Origin: an uncultured Barnesiella sp.
Lineage (GTDB): Bacteria > Bacteroidota > Bacteroidia > Bacteroidales > Barnesiellaceae
Direction of reading: 5' to 3'
Length of the DNA stretch: 64,000 nt
NCBI GenBank assembly: GCA_944320015.1
Contig: CALUFO010000001.1
Coordinates: 124,001 to 188,000 of the forward strand
Under the pieces are notes generated by a model. The model worked only from the letters and a program-made list of their open reading frames with translations, had not been told where the DNA came from and searched no databases. A program made the translations under genes and the position numbers. Shown here piece by piece: positions 1-8,637 of this stretch (positions are counted from its first letter, which is position 1; each line of letters starts with the position of its first letter).

Positions 1-1015
1 GACCGACTTCACGATCATGGCCAAGGGCATTTCCTATATGTTCCTTACCGGCCCGAAAGTAGTGAAGACCGTAACCGGTGAAGACGTTACACAAGAGGCT
101 CTCGGTGGAGCCGAAGTACACTCGGCCAAATCGGGCGTAGCCCACTTTGCCGCCGAGAATGGCGAAGAGGCTTTGGCCATTATCCGTAAGCTCATCAGCT
201 ATATTCCTCAAAACAATCTCGAGGAGGCTCCCCTCGTTCCCTGCAACGACCCCATCGACCGCCTCGAAGATTCGCTCAACGAGATTATCCCCGACAGCCC
301 CAACCGTCCGTACGATATGTACGAGGTGATCGGCGCTATCATCGATAACGGCGAGTTCCTCGAAATTCAACGCGACTACGCCAAGAATATCATCATCGGC
401 TTCGCCCGTTTCAACGGCCAGTCGGTAGGTATTGTCGCCAACCAGCCCAAGTATTTGGCCGGTGTGCTCGACAGCAACGCTTCGCGCAAAGCCGCCCGTT
501 TCGTACGTTTCTGCGACGCCTTCAATATTCCGTTGGTAAGTTTGGTCGACGTGCCGGGATTCTTGCCGGGTACAGGTCAGGAATACAACGGTGTGATTCT
601 GCACGGAGCCAAGTTGCTCTACGCCTACGGCGAAGCTACGGTGCCCAAAGTGACGATTACCTTGCGTAAATCTTATGGCGGTTCGCACATCGTGATGAGC
701 TGTAAACAATTGCGTGGTGACATGAACTATGCTTGGCCTACTGCCGAAATCGCCGTGATGGGTGGTGCCGGTGCCGTGGAGGTGCTCTATGCCAAAGAAG
801 CCAAAGAGGCCGAAGACCCCGCCAAGTTCATGGCCGAGAAAGAAGCCGAGTACACCAAGCTGTTCGCCAATCCGTATAATGCGGCCAAGTATGGTTATAT
901 CGACGACGTGATCGAGCCTCGCAATACTCGTTTCCGCATCATTCGCGCTTTGCAGCAGTTGCAAACCAAGAAATTAACCAACCCTGCCAAGAAGCACGGT
1001 AATATTCCTTTGTAA
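1..1015 (+). CDS. mmdA: Methylmalonyl-CoA decarboxylase carboxyltransferase (alpha) subunit, 5' truncated
   Basis: The reading frame is already open at base 2, so the N-terminus lies outside the window; about 337 C-terminal residues remain of a family that is usually about 515 long. The visible part is the C-terminal acyl-CoA carboxyltransferase domain, with the crotonase-like stretch FNIPLVSLVDVPGFLPGTGQ and the ending RFRIIRALQQL typical of propionyl/methylmalonyl-CoA carboxyltransferases. It would transfer the carboxyl group of (S)-methylmalonyl-CoA to biotin in the cytoplasm, on the way to propionate. The next three genes encode delta, biotin-carrier and membrane beta subunits, which argues for the sodium-pumping decarboxylase rather than an ATP-dependent propionyl-CoA carboxylase. 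Confidence 0.93.
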   Translation, partial: TDFTIMAKGISYMFLTGPKVVKTVTGEDVTQEALGGAEVHSAKSGVAHFAAENGEEALAIIRKLISYIPQNNLEEAPLVPCNDPIDRLEDSLNEIIPDSPNRPYDMYEVIGAIIDNGEFLEIQRDYAKNIIIGFARFNGQSVGIVANQPKYLAGVLDSNASRKAARFVRFCDAFNIPLVSLVDVPGFLPGTGQEYNGVILHGAKLLYAYGEATVPKVTITLRKSYGGSHIVMSCKQLRGDMNYAWPTAEIAVMGGAGAVEVLYAKEAKEAEDPAKFMAEKEAEYTKLFANPYNAAKYGYIDDVIEPRNTRFRIIRALQQLQTKKLTNPAKKHGNIPL

Positions 1016-1039
1016 TACCCATTAAAGTATATAAAAGCG

Positions 1040-1951
1040 ATGAATAAAAAAATCTTAGGGGTATTCTTGTTGGCAGTCATCACGGTGTCATCGGCATGGG
1101 CGCAAGGCCGTAAAGGATTGCGCATCAATGAGGTCTTAGTGACGAACGAGGAAAATTTCCAAGACGATTACGGTTGTCAATCGGCATGGATAGAGATTTT
1201 CAATACGACGTTCGGCTCGGTCGATGTGCGTAGTTGTTATTTGACGAACGACAAGAACAATCCCAGAAAATATCCTATTCCCAAAGGCGATGTTCTCACC
1301 GAGATACCGCCTCGTCAGCATTTGCTGTTTTGGGCCGACGATATGCCCAACCGGGGAACGTTCCATGTGAATTTCAAATTGGATCCCGAAAAAGACAACT
1401 GGATCGGTCTCTACGACGCCAATGGCCGCGACCTGATCGACTCGGTGACCGTCCCTGCCGGAATCCCCGCCGACCACTCTTATGCCCGTGTTGAAGACGG
1501 TGTAGGCCAGTGGGTCATCAAAGGCGATAAAGGATCGGGCTATGTGACGCCGAGTACCAACAACGTTACGCTCGACAAGAACGAGAAAATCGAGATGTTC
1601 GAGACGCACGACCCGTTTGGCGTGGGTATGTCGGTTTTGGCCATGCTCATTGTTTTTACAGGATTGTTGTTGTTGTATCTTCTTTTCAGAGGTATCGGGC
1701 AAATCTCGGTGCTTGTGAAGAAGCGCAACGCTATGCGTGTGCATGGAATCTCCGATAAGGACGAAGCAAGGGAGAAAGGTCTCGGCCGTGAGTCGGGCGA
1801 GATATACGCCGCCATCGCCATGGCTCTGTATCAGCACCTCGAAGTTCACGATGTGGAAGATACTATTCTTACTATCAACAAGGTGAAGAAAGCTTACTCG
1901 CCGTGGAACTCGAAGATCTACTCATTGAGAGAAGTCCCCAATAAAAAATAA
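1040..1951 (+). CDS. OadG-family delta subunit with extracytoplasmic lamin-tail domain
   Basis: 303 residues. A signal peptide (about 1-21, ending SAWAQ) is followed by a lamin-tail-like beta domain at about 25-175 (LRINEVLVTNEENF, AWIEIFN, DYIGLYD-like WIGLYDANG). One membrane helix lies at about 195-215 (VGMSVLAMLIVFTGLLLLYL), followed by a cytoplasmic OadG-like tail that may contact the decarboxylase. Classical delta/OadG subunits are only about 80-120 residues; the large exported N-terminal domain is the extra part. Its place between alpha and biotin-carrier genes supports assembly in the membrane decarboxylase complex. What the lamin-tail domain binds is unknown. Confidence 0.8.
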   Translation: MNKKILGVFLLAVITVSSAWAQGRKGLRINEVLVTNEENFQDDYGCQSAWIEIFNTTFGSVDVRSCYLTNDKNNPRKYPIPKGDVLTEIPPRQHLLFWADDMPNRGTFHVNFKLDPEKDNWIGLYDANGRDLIDSVTVPAGIPADHSYARVEDGVGQWVIKGDKGSGYVTPSTNNVTLDKNEKIEMFETHDPFGVGMSVLAMLIVFTGLLLLYLLFRGIGQISVLVKKRNAMRVHGISDKDEAREKGLGRESGEIYAAIAMALYQHLEVHDVEDTILTINKVKKAYSPWNSKIYSLREVPNKK

Positions 1952-1979
1952 TCCTCAAAACTAACGGTTAAGAAATTTT

Positions 1980-2411
1980 ATGAAAGAATATAAGTATAAA
2001 ATCAACGGTAACCTTTATACGGTTTCTGTTGGCGAAATCGAGAAAAACATTGCCCATGTCGAGGTGAATGGCACGGTGTATAAAGTAGAGATGGAAGAAG
2101 CCGCTCCCGTGAAAGTGGGAACCCCCAAACCCTCGGCTGCTCCCCGTACCGCGACGGGCGAACGTGTCATTTCCAAGCCTGCGGCGGTAAGTACCGGAGC
2201 CGACGCCGTGAAATCGCCGCTTCCCGGTGTCGTTAACGATATTTTGGTGAAAGTGGGCGATACCGTGAATGTAGGACAGACGGTGCTTATTCTGGAAGCC
2301 ATGAAGATGGAAAACAACATCAACGCCGTGAAGAGCGGTAAAATTGTCGAGATTAAAGTAAATAAAGGCGATTCTGTCCTTGAAGGGACCGAACTTGTCA
2401 TAATAGAGTAG
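1980..2411 (+). CDS. mmdC: Biotin carrier subunit of methylmalonyl-CoA decarboxylase
   Basis: 143 residues. The C-terminal 70 residues form a biotinyl/lipoyl domain with the biotinylation motif EAMKMEN; Lys109 is the expected biotin site. Upstream is a flexible Pro/Ala-rich linker (about 45-70) and an N-terminal segment ([21 protein letters not shown]) typical of carrier subunits. It shuttles the carboxyl group from the alpha subunit to the membrane beta subunit. It lies 28 bases after the delta gene and 4 bases before the beta gene, so one transcript is likely. Confidence 0.92.
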   Translation: MKEYKYKINGNLYTVSVGEIEKNIAHVEVNGTVYKVEMEEAAPVKVGTPKPSAAPRTATGERVISKPAAVSTGADAVKSPLPGVVNDILVKVGDTVNVGQTVLILEAMKMENNINAVKSGKIVEIKVNKGDSVLEGTELVIIE

Positions 2412-2415
2412 TGCT

Positions 2416-3573
2416 ATGGGATTTATAGATTTCTTAGGTGATAATTTAGTCCAGTTTTGGGAATACACAGGCTTTGCCAACTGTACATTCCCTCATGTGG
2501 CGATGATATTGGTGGGGTTGTTCTTTATCTATTTGGCGATAAAGAAAAACTTCGAGCCGATGTTGCTTGTGCCTATCGGATTCGGTATTCTCATCGGGAA
2601 CATACCTTTCAAAATAGATGCCGGCCTCGAGATTGGTATCTATGAAGAGGGGTCGGTGTTGAATACGCTCTACCAAGGAGTAAGTGCCGGGTGGTATCCT
2701 CCGCTGGTATTTTTGGGCATCGGCGCCATGACCGACTTCTCGTCGCTCATCGCCAATCCTAAATTGATGCTGGTGGGCGCTGCCGCACAGTTTGGTATCT
2801 TTGGAGCCTATATGGTCGCACTGGCAATCGGCTTTACGCCCGACCAAGCGGCAGCGATTGGTATCATCGGTGGCGCCGACGGTCCCACGGCCATATTCCT
2901 TTCATCGAAACTCGCCCCTAACCTCATGGGTGCCATTGCGGTCTCGGCCTATTCCTATATGGCGCTTGTCCCGGTGATACAGCCTCCTATTATGCGGCTG
3001 TTCACGACCAAGAAAGAGCGGCTCATTCGCATGAAACCGGCTCGTGCGGTTTCGCAGAACGAGAAAATCATGTTTCCTATTGTCGGGTTGCTGCTCACCT
3101 GCTTCTTGGTTCCGTCGGGTCTGCCCCTGTTGGGTATGCTCTTCTTCGGCAACCTGTTGCGTGAGAGCGGCGTGACCTCCCGTCTGGCCAAGACGGCAAG
3201 CGGCCCGATGTGCGACATTGTGACGATTCTGTTGGGTATGACGGTGGGCGCTTCTACGCAAGCCTCCGAGTTCTTGACCCCCAGCACGCTCGGAATCTTT
3301 GCCTTAGGTTTCATGGCATTTATCATTGCTTCGGCCTCGGGTGTGCTGTTTGTGAAGATTTTCAACCTCGTGTTGCCCAAAAGCAAGAAAATCAATCCGC
3401 TCATTGGTAATGCCGGCGTTTCGGCTGTACCTATGTCGGCGCGTATTTCCAACAATGTCGGTCTCGAATACGATTCGACCAACTACCTGTTGATGCACGC
3501 TATGGGTCCCAATGTGGCCGGTGTCATCGGCTCGGCTGTCGCTGCCGGTGTTTTGCTCGGATTCCTTTCGTAA
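2416..3573 (+). CDS. mmdB: Sodium-pumping decarboxylase beta subunit
   Basis: 385 residues, matching the usual OadB/MmdB length and consisting largely of hydrophobic helices. The signature [10 protein letters not shown] is present near residue 155; its aspartate corresponds to the residue implicated in sodium transport in this family. A second conserved region reads [18 protein letters not shown] near the C-terminus. The subunit decarboxylates carboxybiotin and couples this to Na+ export across the inner membrane. It is the last gene of the operon; a strong hairpin follows 23 bases after the stop codon. Confidence 0.93.
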   Translation: MGFIDFLGDNLVQFWEYTGFANCTFPHVAMILVGLFFIYLAIKKNFEPMLLVPIGFGILIGNIPFKIDAGLEIGIYEEGSVLNTLYQGVSAGWYPPLVFLGIGAMTDFSSLIANPKLMLVGAAAQFGIFGAYMVALAIGFTPDQAAAIGIIGGADGPTAIFLSSKLAPNLMGAIAVSAYSYMALVPVIQPPIMRLFTTKKERLIRMKPARAVSQNEKIMFPIVGLLLTCFLVPSGLPLLGMLFFGNLLRESGVTSRLAKTASGPMCDIVTILLGMTVGASTQASEFLTPSTLGIFALGFMAFIIASASGVLFVKIFNLVLPKSKKINPLIGNAGVSAVPMSARISNNVGLEYDSTNYLLMHAMGPNVAGVIGSAVAAGVLLGFLS

Positions 3574-3596
3574 CAAGTACGATAGACGACCATATG

Positions 3597-3641
3597 CGGG
3601 CGGCGCGTTCCCTTCATGGAGACGCGCCGTCCGGCTTTTTT
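3597..3641 (+). terminator. Intrinsic terminator of the decarboxylase operon
   Basis: CGGGCGGCGCG at 3597-3607 pairs with CGCGCCGTCCG at 3623-3633 (11 bp with one G-T wobble) and is followed by GCTTTTTT. Confidence 0.85.
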
Positions 3642-3683
3642 ATGGCGTCTCGATAAAACCGCAAAAGGGAAGTGTGTCGGGCT

Positions 3684-3715
3684 CTTGACAGATTATGGCG
3701 ATTGCACTATATTTG
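3684..3715 (+). promoter_or_regulatory. Promoter for the DUF5131 gene
   Basis: CTTG at 3684-3687, a 20-nt spacer and TATATTTG at 3708-3715 fit the Bacteroidetes -33/-7 consensus. The gene starts 49 bases downstream. Confidence 0.6.
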
Positions 3716-3764
3716 CTCATGAAGAATTGCTGCGGTTTCGTGGCATAGAAAGAAAGACAAGCGC

Positions 3765-4496
3765 ATGTCAGTCTCGTGGAATCCGTGGCATGGGTGCCAT
3801 AAAATAAGCGAAGGTTGCCGGCATTGTTACGTTTATCGGCGCGACAGCCTGTATGACAAAGATAGTCGTGTGGTCACTCGCACGGCGGCCTTCGATTTGC
3901 CTTGTCGCCGTAGGCGTGGTGGCGATTACCGGGTGCCGTCGGGCGAACGGGTCTATGCCTGTTTCACCTCCGATTTCTTTCTCGAAGAGGCCGACGAGTG
4001 GCGAGCCGAGGCGTGGTCGATGATACGGGAGCGCAGTGACCTGTCGTTCGTCATTCCCACTAAGCGAATCGAGCGTTTCGGGGTAGCCCTGCCTGCCGAT
4101 TGGGGCGACGGATATGACCATGTGGCCATTGCCTGCACGATAGAAAATCAAGCGATGCTCGATCACCGCCTGCCCATATTCTGCTCGTTGCCTATACGTC
4201 ATCGGCTTTTGTTTTGCGCCCCGTTGTTGGGCCCGCTCGATTTTTCGGGTTATCTCGGCGGCGTCATCGAGGAAGTCTCGGTCGGCGGCGAATCGGGTAC
4301 CGAAGCGAGAGTGTGTGACTACGATTGGGTACTCGACATTCGTCGGCAATGTGTGGCAAACCAAGTCCCGTTTAATTTTCATCAAACCGGAGCCCGATTG
4401 CGCAAAGATGGCAAAATCTATCGTATCCGCCGGGAATTTCAGCACTCGCAAGCCCACCGGGCAGGTATCGATTACAGGGTGGGGGATAACTGGTAG
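3765..4496 (+). CDS. DUF5131 (phage Gp37/Gp68-like) family protein
   Basis: 243 residues. The N-terminus SWNPWHGCHKISEGCRHCYV has the family's C-x6-C-x2-C cluster (Cys11, Cys18, Cys21), which resembles a radical-SAM-like iron-sulfur site. Further family features are the stretch VYACFTSDFFLEEADEWR and a later glycine-rich SVGGESG. The family is common in phages and in isolated bacterial loci; its reaction is not established to my knowledge. The gene stands alone, with its own promoter and a terminator behind it, between an operon and the PUL. The start chosen gives the conserved MSVSWNPW beginning. Confidence 0.8.
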   Translation: MSVSWNPWHGCHKISEGCRHCYVYRRDSLYDKDSRVVTRTAAFDLPCRRRRGGDYRVPSGERVYACFTSDFFLEEADEWRAEAWSMIRERSDLSFVIPTKRIERFGVALPADWGDGYDHVAIACTIENQAMLDHRLPIFCSLPIRHRLLFCAPLLGPLDFSGYLGGVIEEVSVGGESGTEARVCDYDWVLDIRRQCVANQVPFNFHQTGARLRKDGKIYRIRREFQHSQAHRAGIDYRVGDNW

Positions 4497-4517
4497 AGAG
4501 ATAACCTCTTTAAAAAA

Positions 4518-4550
4518 CATAGAGTGCCTTATGGGGAAAGGCACTCTATG
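4518..4550. terminator. Bidirectional terminator between DUF5131 gene and PUL operon
   Basis: A perfect 13-bp stem (CATAGAGTGCCTT at 4518-4530, AAGGCACTCTATG at 4538-4550) with a 7-base loop. TTTT follows on the plus strand and a T-run (from TTTAAAAAA at 4509-4517) follows on the minus strand, so it can end both convergent units. Confidence 0.85.
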
Positions 4551-4580
4551 TTTTGAATATTCTAATTTTAAATAATAAGG

Positions 4581-6809
4581 TTATTCTTTCACAGTGAAAG
4601 AGCCTTTAAGGCCTTCGGTACTATTCGGAGCAACCCAGATATCGAACTGTCCGGCTTCTACCTTCTTGATTAAATCTTTACCATAGAAGGCCAGTTCCGA
4701 GATGGGCAATTTGAACGATACGGTTTGGGCTTCGCCGGCTTTCAAGGCAAGGCGTTGGAAACCTTTTAACTCCTTGACAGGCCGAGTGATAGATCCTACC
4801 AAATCGCGAACATAAAGTTGCACGACTTCGGTACCGTCGATGTCGCTCGTGTTTTTGATTGTAGCGGTGACTGTGAGCGTATCGTTGGCATTCACTTCGT
4901 TGCTCGACAGGTTAAGATCGGAGTATTCGAATGTGCTATACGAGAGACCGTATCCGAATGCGAACAACGGGTCTTTTCCCGAATCCAAGTAGAACGATGT
5001 GTTGCCGAGCGATGTTTGCGGGGCTTCCAGCGGAATGTCGTTTATCGGGGTAATCCAATCCTGTGCCGGACGGCCGGTATTGTTGTGATTGTAATACATG
5101 GGGATTTGTCCCACTTCGCGCACGAAGGTCACCGGCAGTTTTCCACTGGGGTTGGCCTTCCCGTAGAGCAAGTCCATGATAGCCAATCCGCCCATCGTAC
5201 CCGGGTGGAAGTTATAGAGAACAGCATCGGCATAGGGCAGGTCGCGCTCGATCGTGAGCGGCCGGCCGGCCATAACGACCATAACTACTGGTTTTCCGGT
5301 GCTTTTTATGGCTTTGAGCAATTCCGATTGTTTGCCTATTAAGTTGATGTCGCTCAACGAGTGAGCCTCTCCTGACAGGATAGCCTCTTCGCCGACAAAG
5401 ACAACAGCCACATCGGCTTGGCGGGCGATGCTTTTTGCTCTTTCGAAATTACGGGTGCTCTCGTCTCTCGAATGACCCAGCCCGGCCTCGTAGTAGTATT
5501 TTATGTGTTTGTATTCGTCGCTTTGCAAGGCTTTCAACGGAGTTACGGTGTGGTTTTTGTCGCCGTCGAACGACCATGTGCCCAGTTGGTCGTAGGGAGC
5601 GTGAGCCATAGGGCCGATAATGGCTACGGTCTTATTCTCTTTCAACGGAAGCACGCCGTTGTTCTTCAATAAGATAGCCGATTCGGTAGCGGCTTGCCGA
5701 GCCGTTTGCAAATGTTCGTCGGAGTAGATTGTCGAAGTTTCCACTTCGTCGACATAGGGATTTTCAAATAATCCCAGCCGATATTTGATACGCAGGATAT
5801 TGCGAACCGCATCGTCGATGACGTTCATGGAAACCTTATTCTCGGCGATTAGTTCGGGCAAGTAGTCGACGTAGGTCTGGCTCACCATTTCCATGTCGAG
5901 ACCGGCATTGGCCGAGAGACGGGCCACATCTTTTCGGTCGGCGGCAAATCCGTGGTTAATCATTTCAACCATGGAGCACCAGTCCGAAACGACAAAACCG
6001 TCGAATCCCCATTCATCGCGCAATACCGTGCGCAGGAGGAAATCGTTGCCCGAGGCGGGAACCCCGTCGTTGTCGTTGAACGAAGTCATTAGCGTGGCGG
6101 CTCCGGCTTCGACCGTTTTTTGGAACGGAGGCAGATAGACGTTGCGCAATAGGCGCTCGGGGATATTGGTCGAGTTGTAATCCCGTCCGCCTTCCGAGGC
6201 GCCGTAGCCGACGAAATGTTTCACACATGCGGCGATGGCGTCGTTGTCAGAGAGCTTGTCCCCTTGGAATCCACGCACCATGGCGGCACCCAGCTCACTG
6301 GTCAAATAAGGGTCTTCACCCAGACTCTCGGCAATACGGCCCCAGCGGGCGTCGCGCGAGATGTCGAGCATGGGAGCGAAGGTCCATGTAATACCTTGCT
6401 CGCGGGCTTCGGTAGCGGCCATGTGGGTGCCTTTCTCGACGAGTTGCGGGTCGAACGAGGCGGCCATGCCCAGCGGAATGGGCAGTACCGTTTTGTAGCC
6501 GTGGACAATATCCCGCCCGATGATGAGGGGGATACCCAGCCGTGACTCTTCGACGGCAGTTTTTTGTATTTCGTTGATTAGTTTCGGGTCTATGTTGAGC
6601 ATCGACCCCAGTTCTCCATTGCGCACTTGGGCTTTGATGGAGTCCAAAGATTTATCGAAATGGATTTGGTTCATTTGCCCGATTTTCTCTTCGAGCGTCA
6701 TTTGGCTCAACAGATCTTCTATAAAACGATCTTCTTCGGTTTTTCCTGTTTGTGTACAGCTTGTAGCGAATAAAGCGGCCATGCAGATGACAAACAATCC
6801 TTTTTTCAT
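4581..6809 (-). CDS. bglX: Glycoside hydrolase family 3 beta-glucosidase (lipoprotein)
   Basis: 742 residues, the usual length of BglX-type GH3 enzymes. The start gives a lipoprotein signal (MKKGLFVICMAALFATSC, lipobox ATSC). The N-terminal barrel carries the catalytic nucleophile in VVSDW (Asp276); the alpha/beta domain and a C-terminal fibronectin-III-like domain (about 640-740, TVTATIKNTSDIDGTEVVQL) follow. It should remove terminal beta-linked glucose from oligosaccharides in the periplasm or at the membrane. It is the last gene of the seven-gene PUL operon and has a bidirectional terminator behind it. The linkage specificity (beta-1,3, 1,4 or 1,6) cannot be read from sequence. Confidence 0.92.
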   Translation of the reverse strand: MKKGLFVICMAALFATSCTQTGKTEEDRFIEDLLSQMTLEEKIGQMNQIHFDKSLDSIKAQVRNGELGSMLNIDPKLINEIQKTAVEESRLGIPLIIGRDIVHGYKTVLPIPLGMAASFDPQLVEKGTHMAATEAREQGITWTFAPMLDISRDARWGRIAESLGEDPYLTSELGAAMVRGFQGDKLSDNDAIAACVKHFVGYGASEGGRDYNSTNIPERLLRNVYLPPFQKTVEAGAATLMTSFNDNDGVPASGNDFLLRTVLRDEWGFDGFVVSDWCSMVEMINHGFAADRKDVARLSANAGLDMEMVSQTYVDYLPELIAENKVSMNVIDDAVRNILRIKYRLGLFENPYVDEVETSTIYSDEHLQTARQAATESAILLKNNGVLPLKENKTVAIIGPMAHAPYDQLGTWSFDGDKNHTVTPLKALQSDEYKHIKYYYEAGLGHSRDESTRNFERAKSIARQADVAVVFVGEEAILSGEAHSLSDINLIGKQSELLKAIKSTGKPVVMVVMAGRPLTIERDLPYADAVLYNFHPGTMGGLAIMDLLYGKANPSGKLPVTFVREVGQIPMYYNHNNTGRPAQDWITPINDIPLEAPQTSLGNTSFYLDSGKDPLFAFGYGLSYSTFEYSDLNLSSNEVNANDTLTVTATIKNTSDIDGTEVVQLYVRDLVGSITRPVKELKGFQRLALKAGEAQTVSFKLPISELAFYGKDLIKKVEAGQFDIWVAPNSTEGLKGSFTVKE

Positions 6810-6831
6810 TGTATAAGAGGAATTAAGTGGG

Positions 6832-8616
6832 TTATAAAACTATTTTGCAAGTATGATGTTGTGTCGCGTTGTGCAGTTGAAGCAGATAGACGCCCGAAGC
6901 GTCGGCGGGCAATTGTATCGTTTCGTCGTTTTCTATCGTTTTGGAGAACAAGGTTTGTCCGCATAGCGAGTAGCACGAAACAAGGCACCTCCCGTCTATC
7001 CCCTTTATGACGAGTTCTTTTTCGGCCGGACGGGTATATACTTCGATATTTGATTTTGTTATTTCGGTATAGCCCGATGGGTTGTCCGAGGATATGAGCA
7101 GTTGTGGTTTCCGGGTGTCGTCGGCCTCCGACGAATAGAAATAGAGCAGGCCTGTGGCGTCGGTATCGTTCATCTTCAACCGTAATGTGACAAGGGATTG
7201 CTGGGCTTCGATTTGCTCTTTTACCCAGTCGGTCACGTCCCATTCCACATAACTGTCGAGCTCGTTGCCCAAAACCTTCGTTTCGCCGATGGTGGTGAAA
7301 TCGGTGGGTTTCGTGTCCCAAGTCATGGTGGTATATTGCTGGGTATTGCCCGATATGCCTACCGGGTGAGTCTCTTTCCGCACCCAGCTCGGGTAGATGC
7401 AGTCGTAATAGTAGGCACGCAATACGATGCGGTTGGCCTCGGGGTCGATTTTATCGATTGGGAACGATAGATATGCCTCGCGGGTATGGGTGTCGGAGTT
7501 TCCTTTTACCTCCAAATGGTCATCGTCTACATAGGCCGTTGTTTTATTGGCTTGGTGCACATAGGTGTCGAAAGTGGGAGAGATCGCTTGTTTGCCGATA
7601 AAGATTTCGGCTTTCCCCGAAACCTCGCCGCTCTCGGTAGTACGGTTGCTTATAGCCACGGGCAAGATAGAGGTTTGGGCTGTTACGGTAGGAACCGTTA
7701 CGATGTAAGGGTTTTCCAAGATGCTGTCCAACTTTTGTTTTACCCCGTTGACCGAGTAGATGAGATTCCAAGGCGAAACTCCGGTGAAACGGCAAATGAA
7801 AGAGGCGTTTTCGCCGCTTTCGACAACTCGGCTCTTTTCAGAAATTTCGACCGAGGCGGGCATGGGTTCAAACAATTTTTCCAGCTCTTCCATGCAAATG
7901 GCAGCCATTTTTTGTTGTATGTATTGCTCTTTTCCGCGCAGCGGGTGCCACCCGAATGTAATGTCGTATATCTTCTCGGTGTCGGCGGCATACTTGATAC
8001 TCGGCTGCCGGCCGTCTTCGTCTACCACTTTGCGGGTGAAGCCTATATTATCGTCCCATTTGATGAGCGGCAGTTGCCAGCGTTCGGCCAGTTCCCTGAT
8101 GCTTTGGTTGTACGAGATGCGGGAATCGTGCCAGTGGGTACACAGGATAATCGTGGCGGGTTTGCCGTTCTCGGTTTGGTAATATTTCGAATTGGGGTTG
8201 TTTTTCAAGTTGTAGCAGTCGGCTTTGTATCGCTTGATTACATAGTCATACGCCGTGTTGTATTGTTGAATGTCGGCGTGTGTGTAGTCTTCGTAATTCT
8301 CTTTGATGCCGGTTGTGCTGGCTACGTCTTGGTTGTGTACATGCATGATGATGAATGCGTCGGTGCGTTCGAGTTCTTCGTCGGTGTAAAACCTGTCGTA
8401 GAACATATCGGAGGCGGTGTGTTTAATGGCGTCGCCCGATACGGCTTTGTTCATGGCCTCGGCGTTGAAGGCGTCGCACACCAGTTCGAACCACCCGTTC
8501 TCGGGGACTGCAAACGAGGCCCCGGCAAGCAGGAAATGGTATTTATATTCCTGTGCGTATGAAAACAGGGCAAAAAGGGATAAAATCCCCGCTAAGACAA
8601 TACGTTTCATATTCAT
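6832..8616 (-). CDS. SGNH-hydrolase-like protein (DUF5040-like) with CBM96/DNRLRE-like module and T9SS tail
   Basis: 594 residues. Signal peptide about 1-21; residues 25-250 resemble an SGNH/GDSL fold with GASFA replacing GDSL (Ser34), a VSGDAI block and a late histidine in TFGWHPLRG, where the usual DxxH aspartate is not evident. Residues about 335-500 look like a DNRLRE/CBM96-type beta domain (TYVHQANKTTAYVDDD, EAYLSFPID). The last 80 residues are a type A T9SS sorting tail ending GVYLLQLHNATQHHTCKIVL. This predicts export by T9SS to the cell surface. It may be a carbohydrate esterase or a binding protein; activity is uncertain. It lies 22 bases from each GH3 neighbour in the PUL operon. 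Confidence 0.72.
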   Translation of the reverse strand: MNMKRIVLAGILSLFALFSYAQEYKYHFLLAGASFAVPENGWFELVCDAFNAEAMNKAVSGDAIKHTASDMFYDRFYTDEELERTDAFIIMHVHNQDVASTTGIKENYEDYTHADIQQYNTAYDYVIKRYKADCYNLKNNPNSKYYQTENGKPATIILCTHWHDSRISYNQSIRELAERWQLPLIKWDDNIGFTRKVVDEDGRQPSIKYAADTEKIYDITFGWHPLRGKEQYIQQKMAAICMEELEKLFEPMPASVEISEKSRVVESGENASFICRFTGVSPWNLIYSVNGVKQKLDSILENPYIVTVPTVTAQTSILPVAISNRTTESGEVSGKAEIFIGKQAISPTFDTYVHQANKTTAYVDDDHLEVKGNSDTHTREAYLSFPIDKIDPEANRIVLRAYYYDCIYPSWVRKETHPVGISGNTQQYTTMTWDTKPTDFTTIGETKVLGNELDSYVEWDVTDWVKEQIEAQQSLVTLRLKMNDTDATGLLYFYSSEADDTRKPQLLISSDNPSGYTEITKSNIEVYTRPAEKELVIKGIDGRCLVSCYSLCGQTLFSKTIENDETIQLPADASGVYLLQLHNATQHHTCKIVL

Positions 8617-8637
8617 TTGTGTTTTTTGTAATAGCGA

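Noticed and set aside
7486..8562. 358-codon plus-strand frame opposite the SGNH-like gene
   Set aside because: Antisense to a gene with signal peptide and T9SS tail; composition is biased as expected for a shadow.
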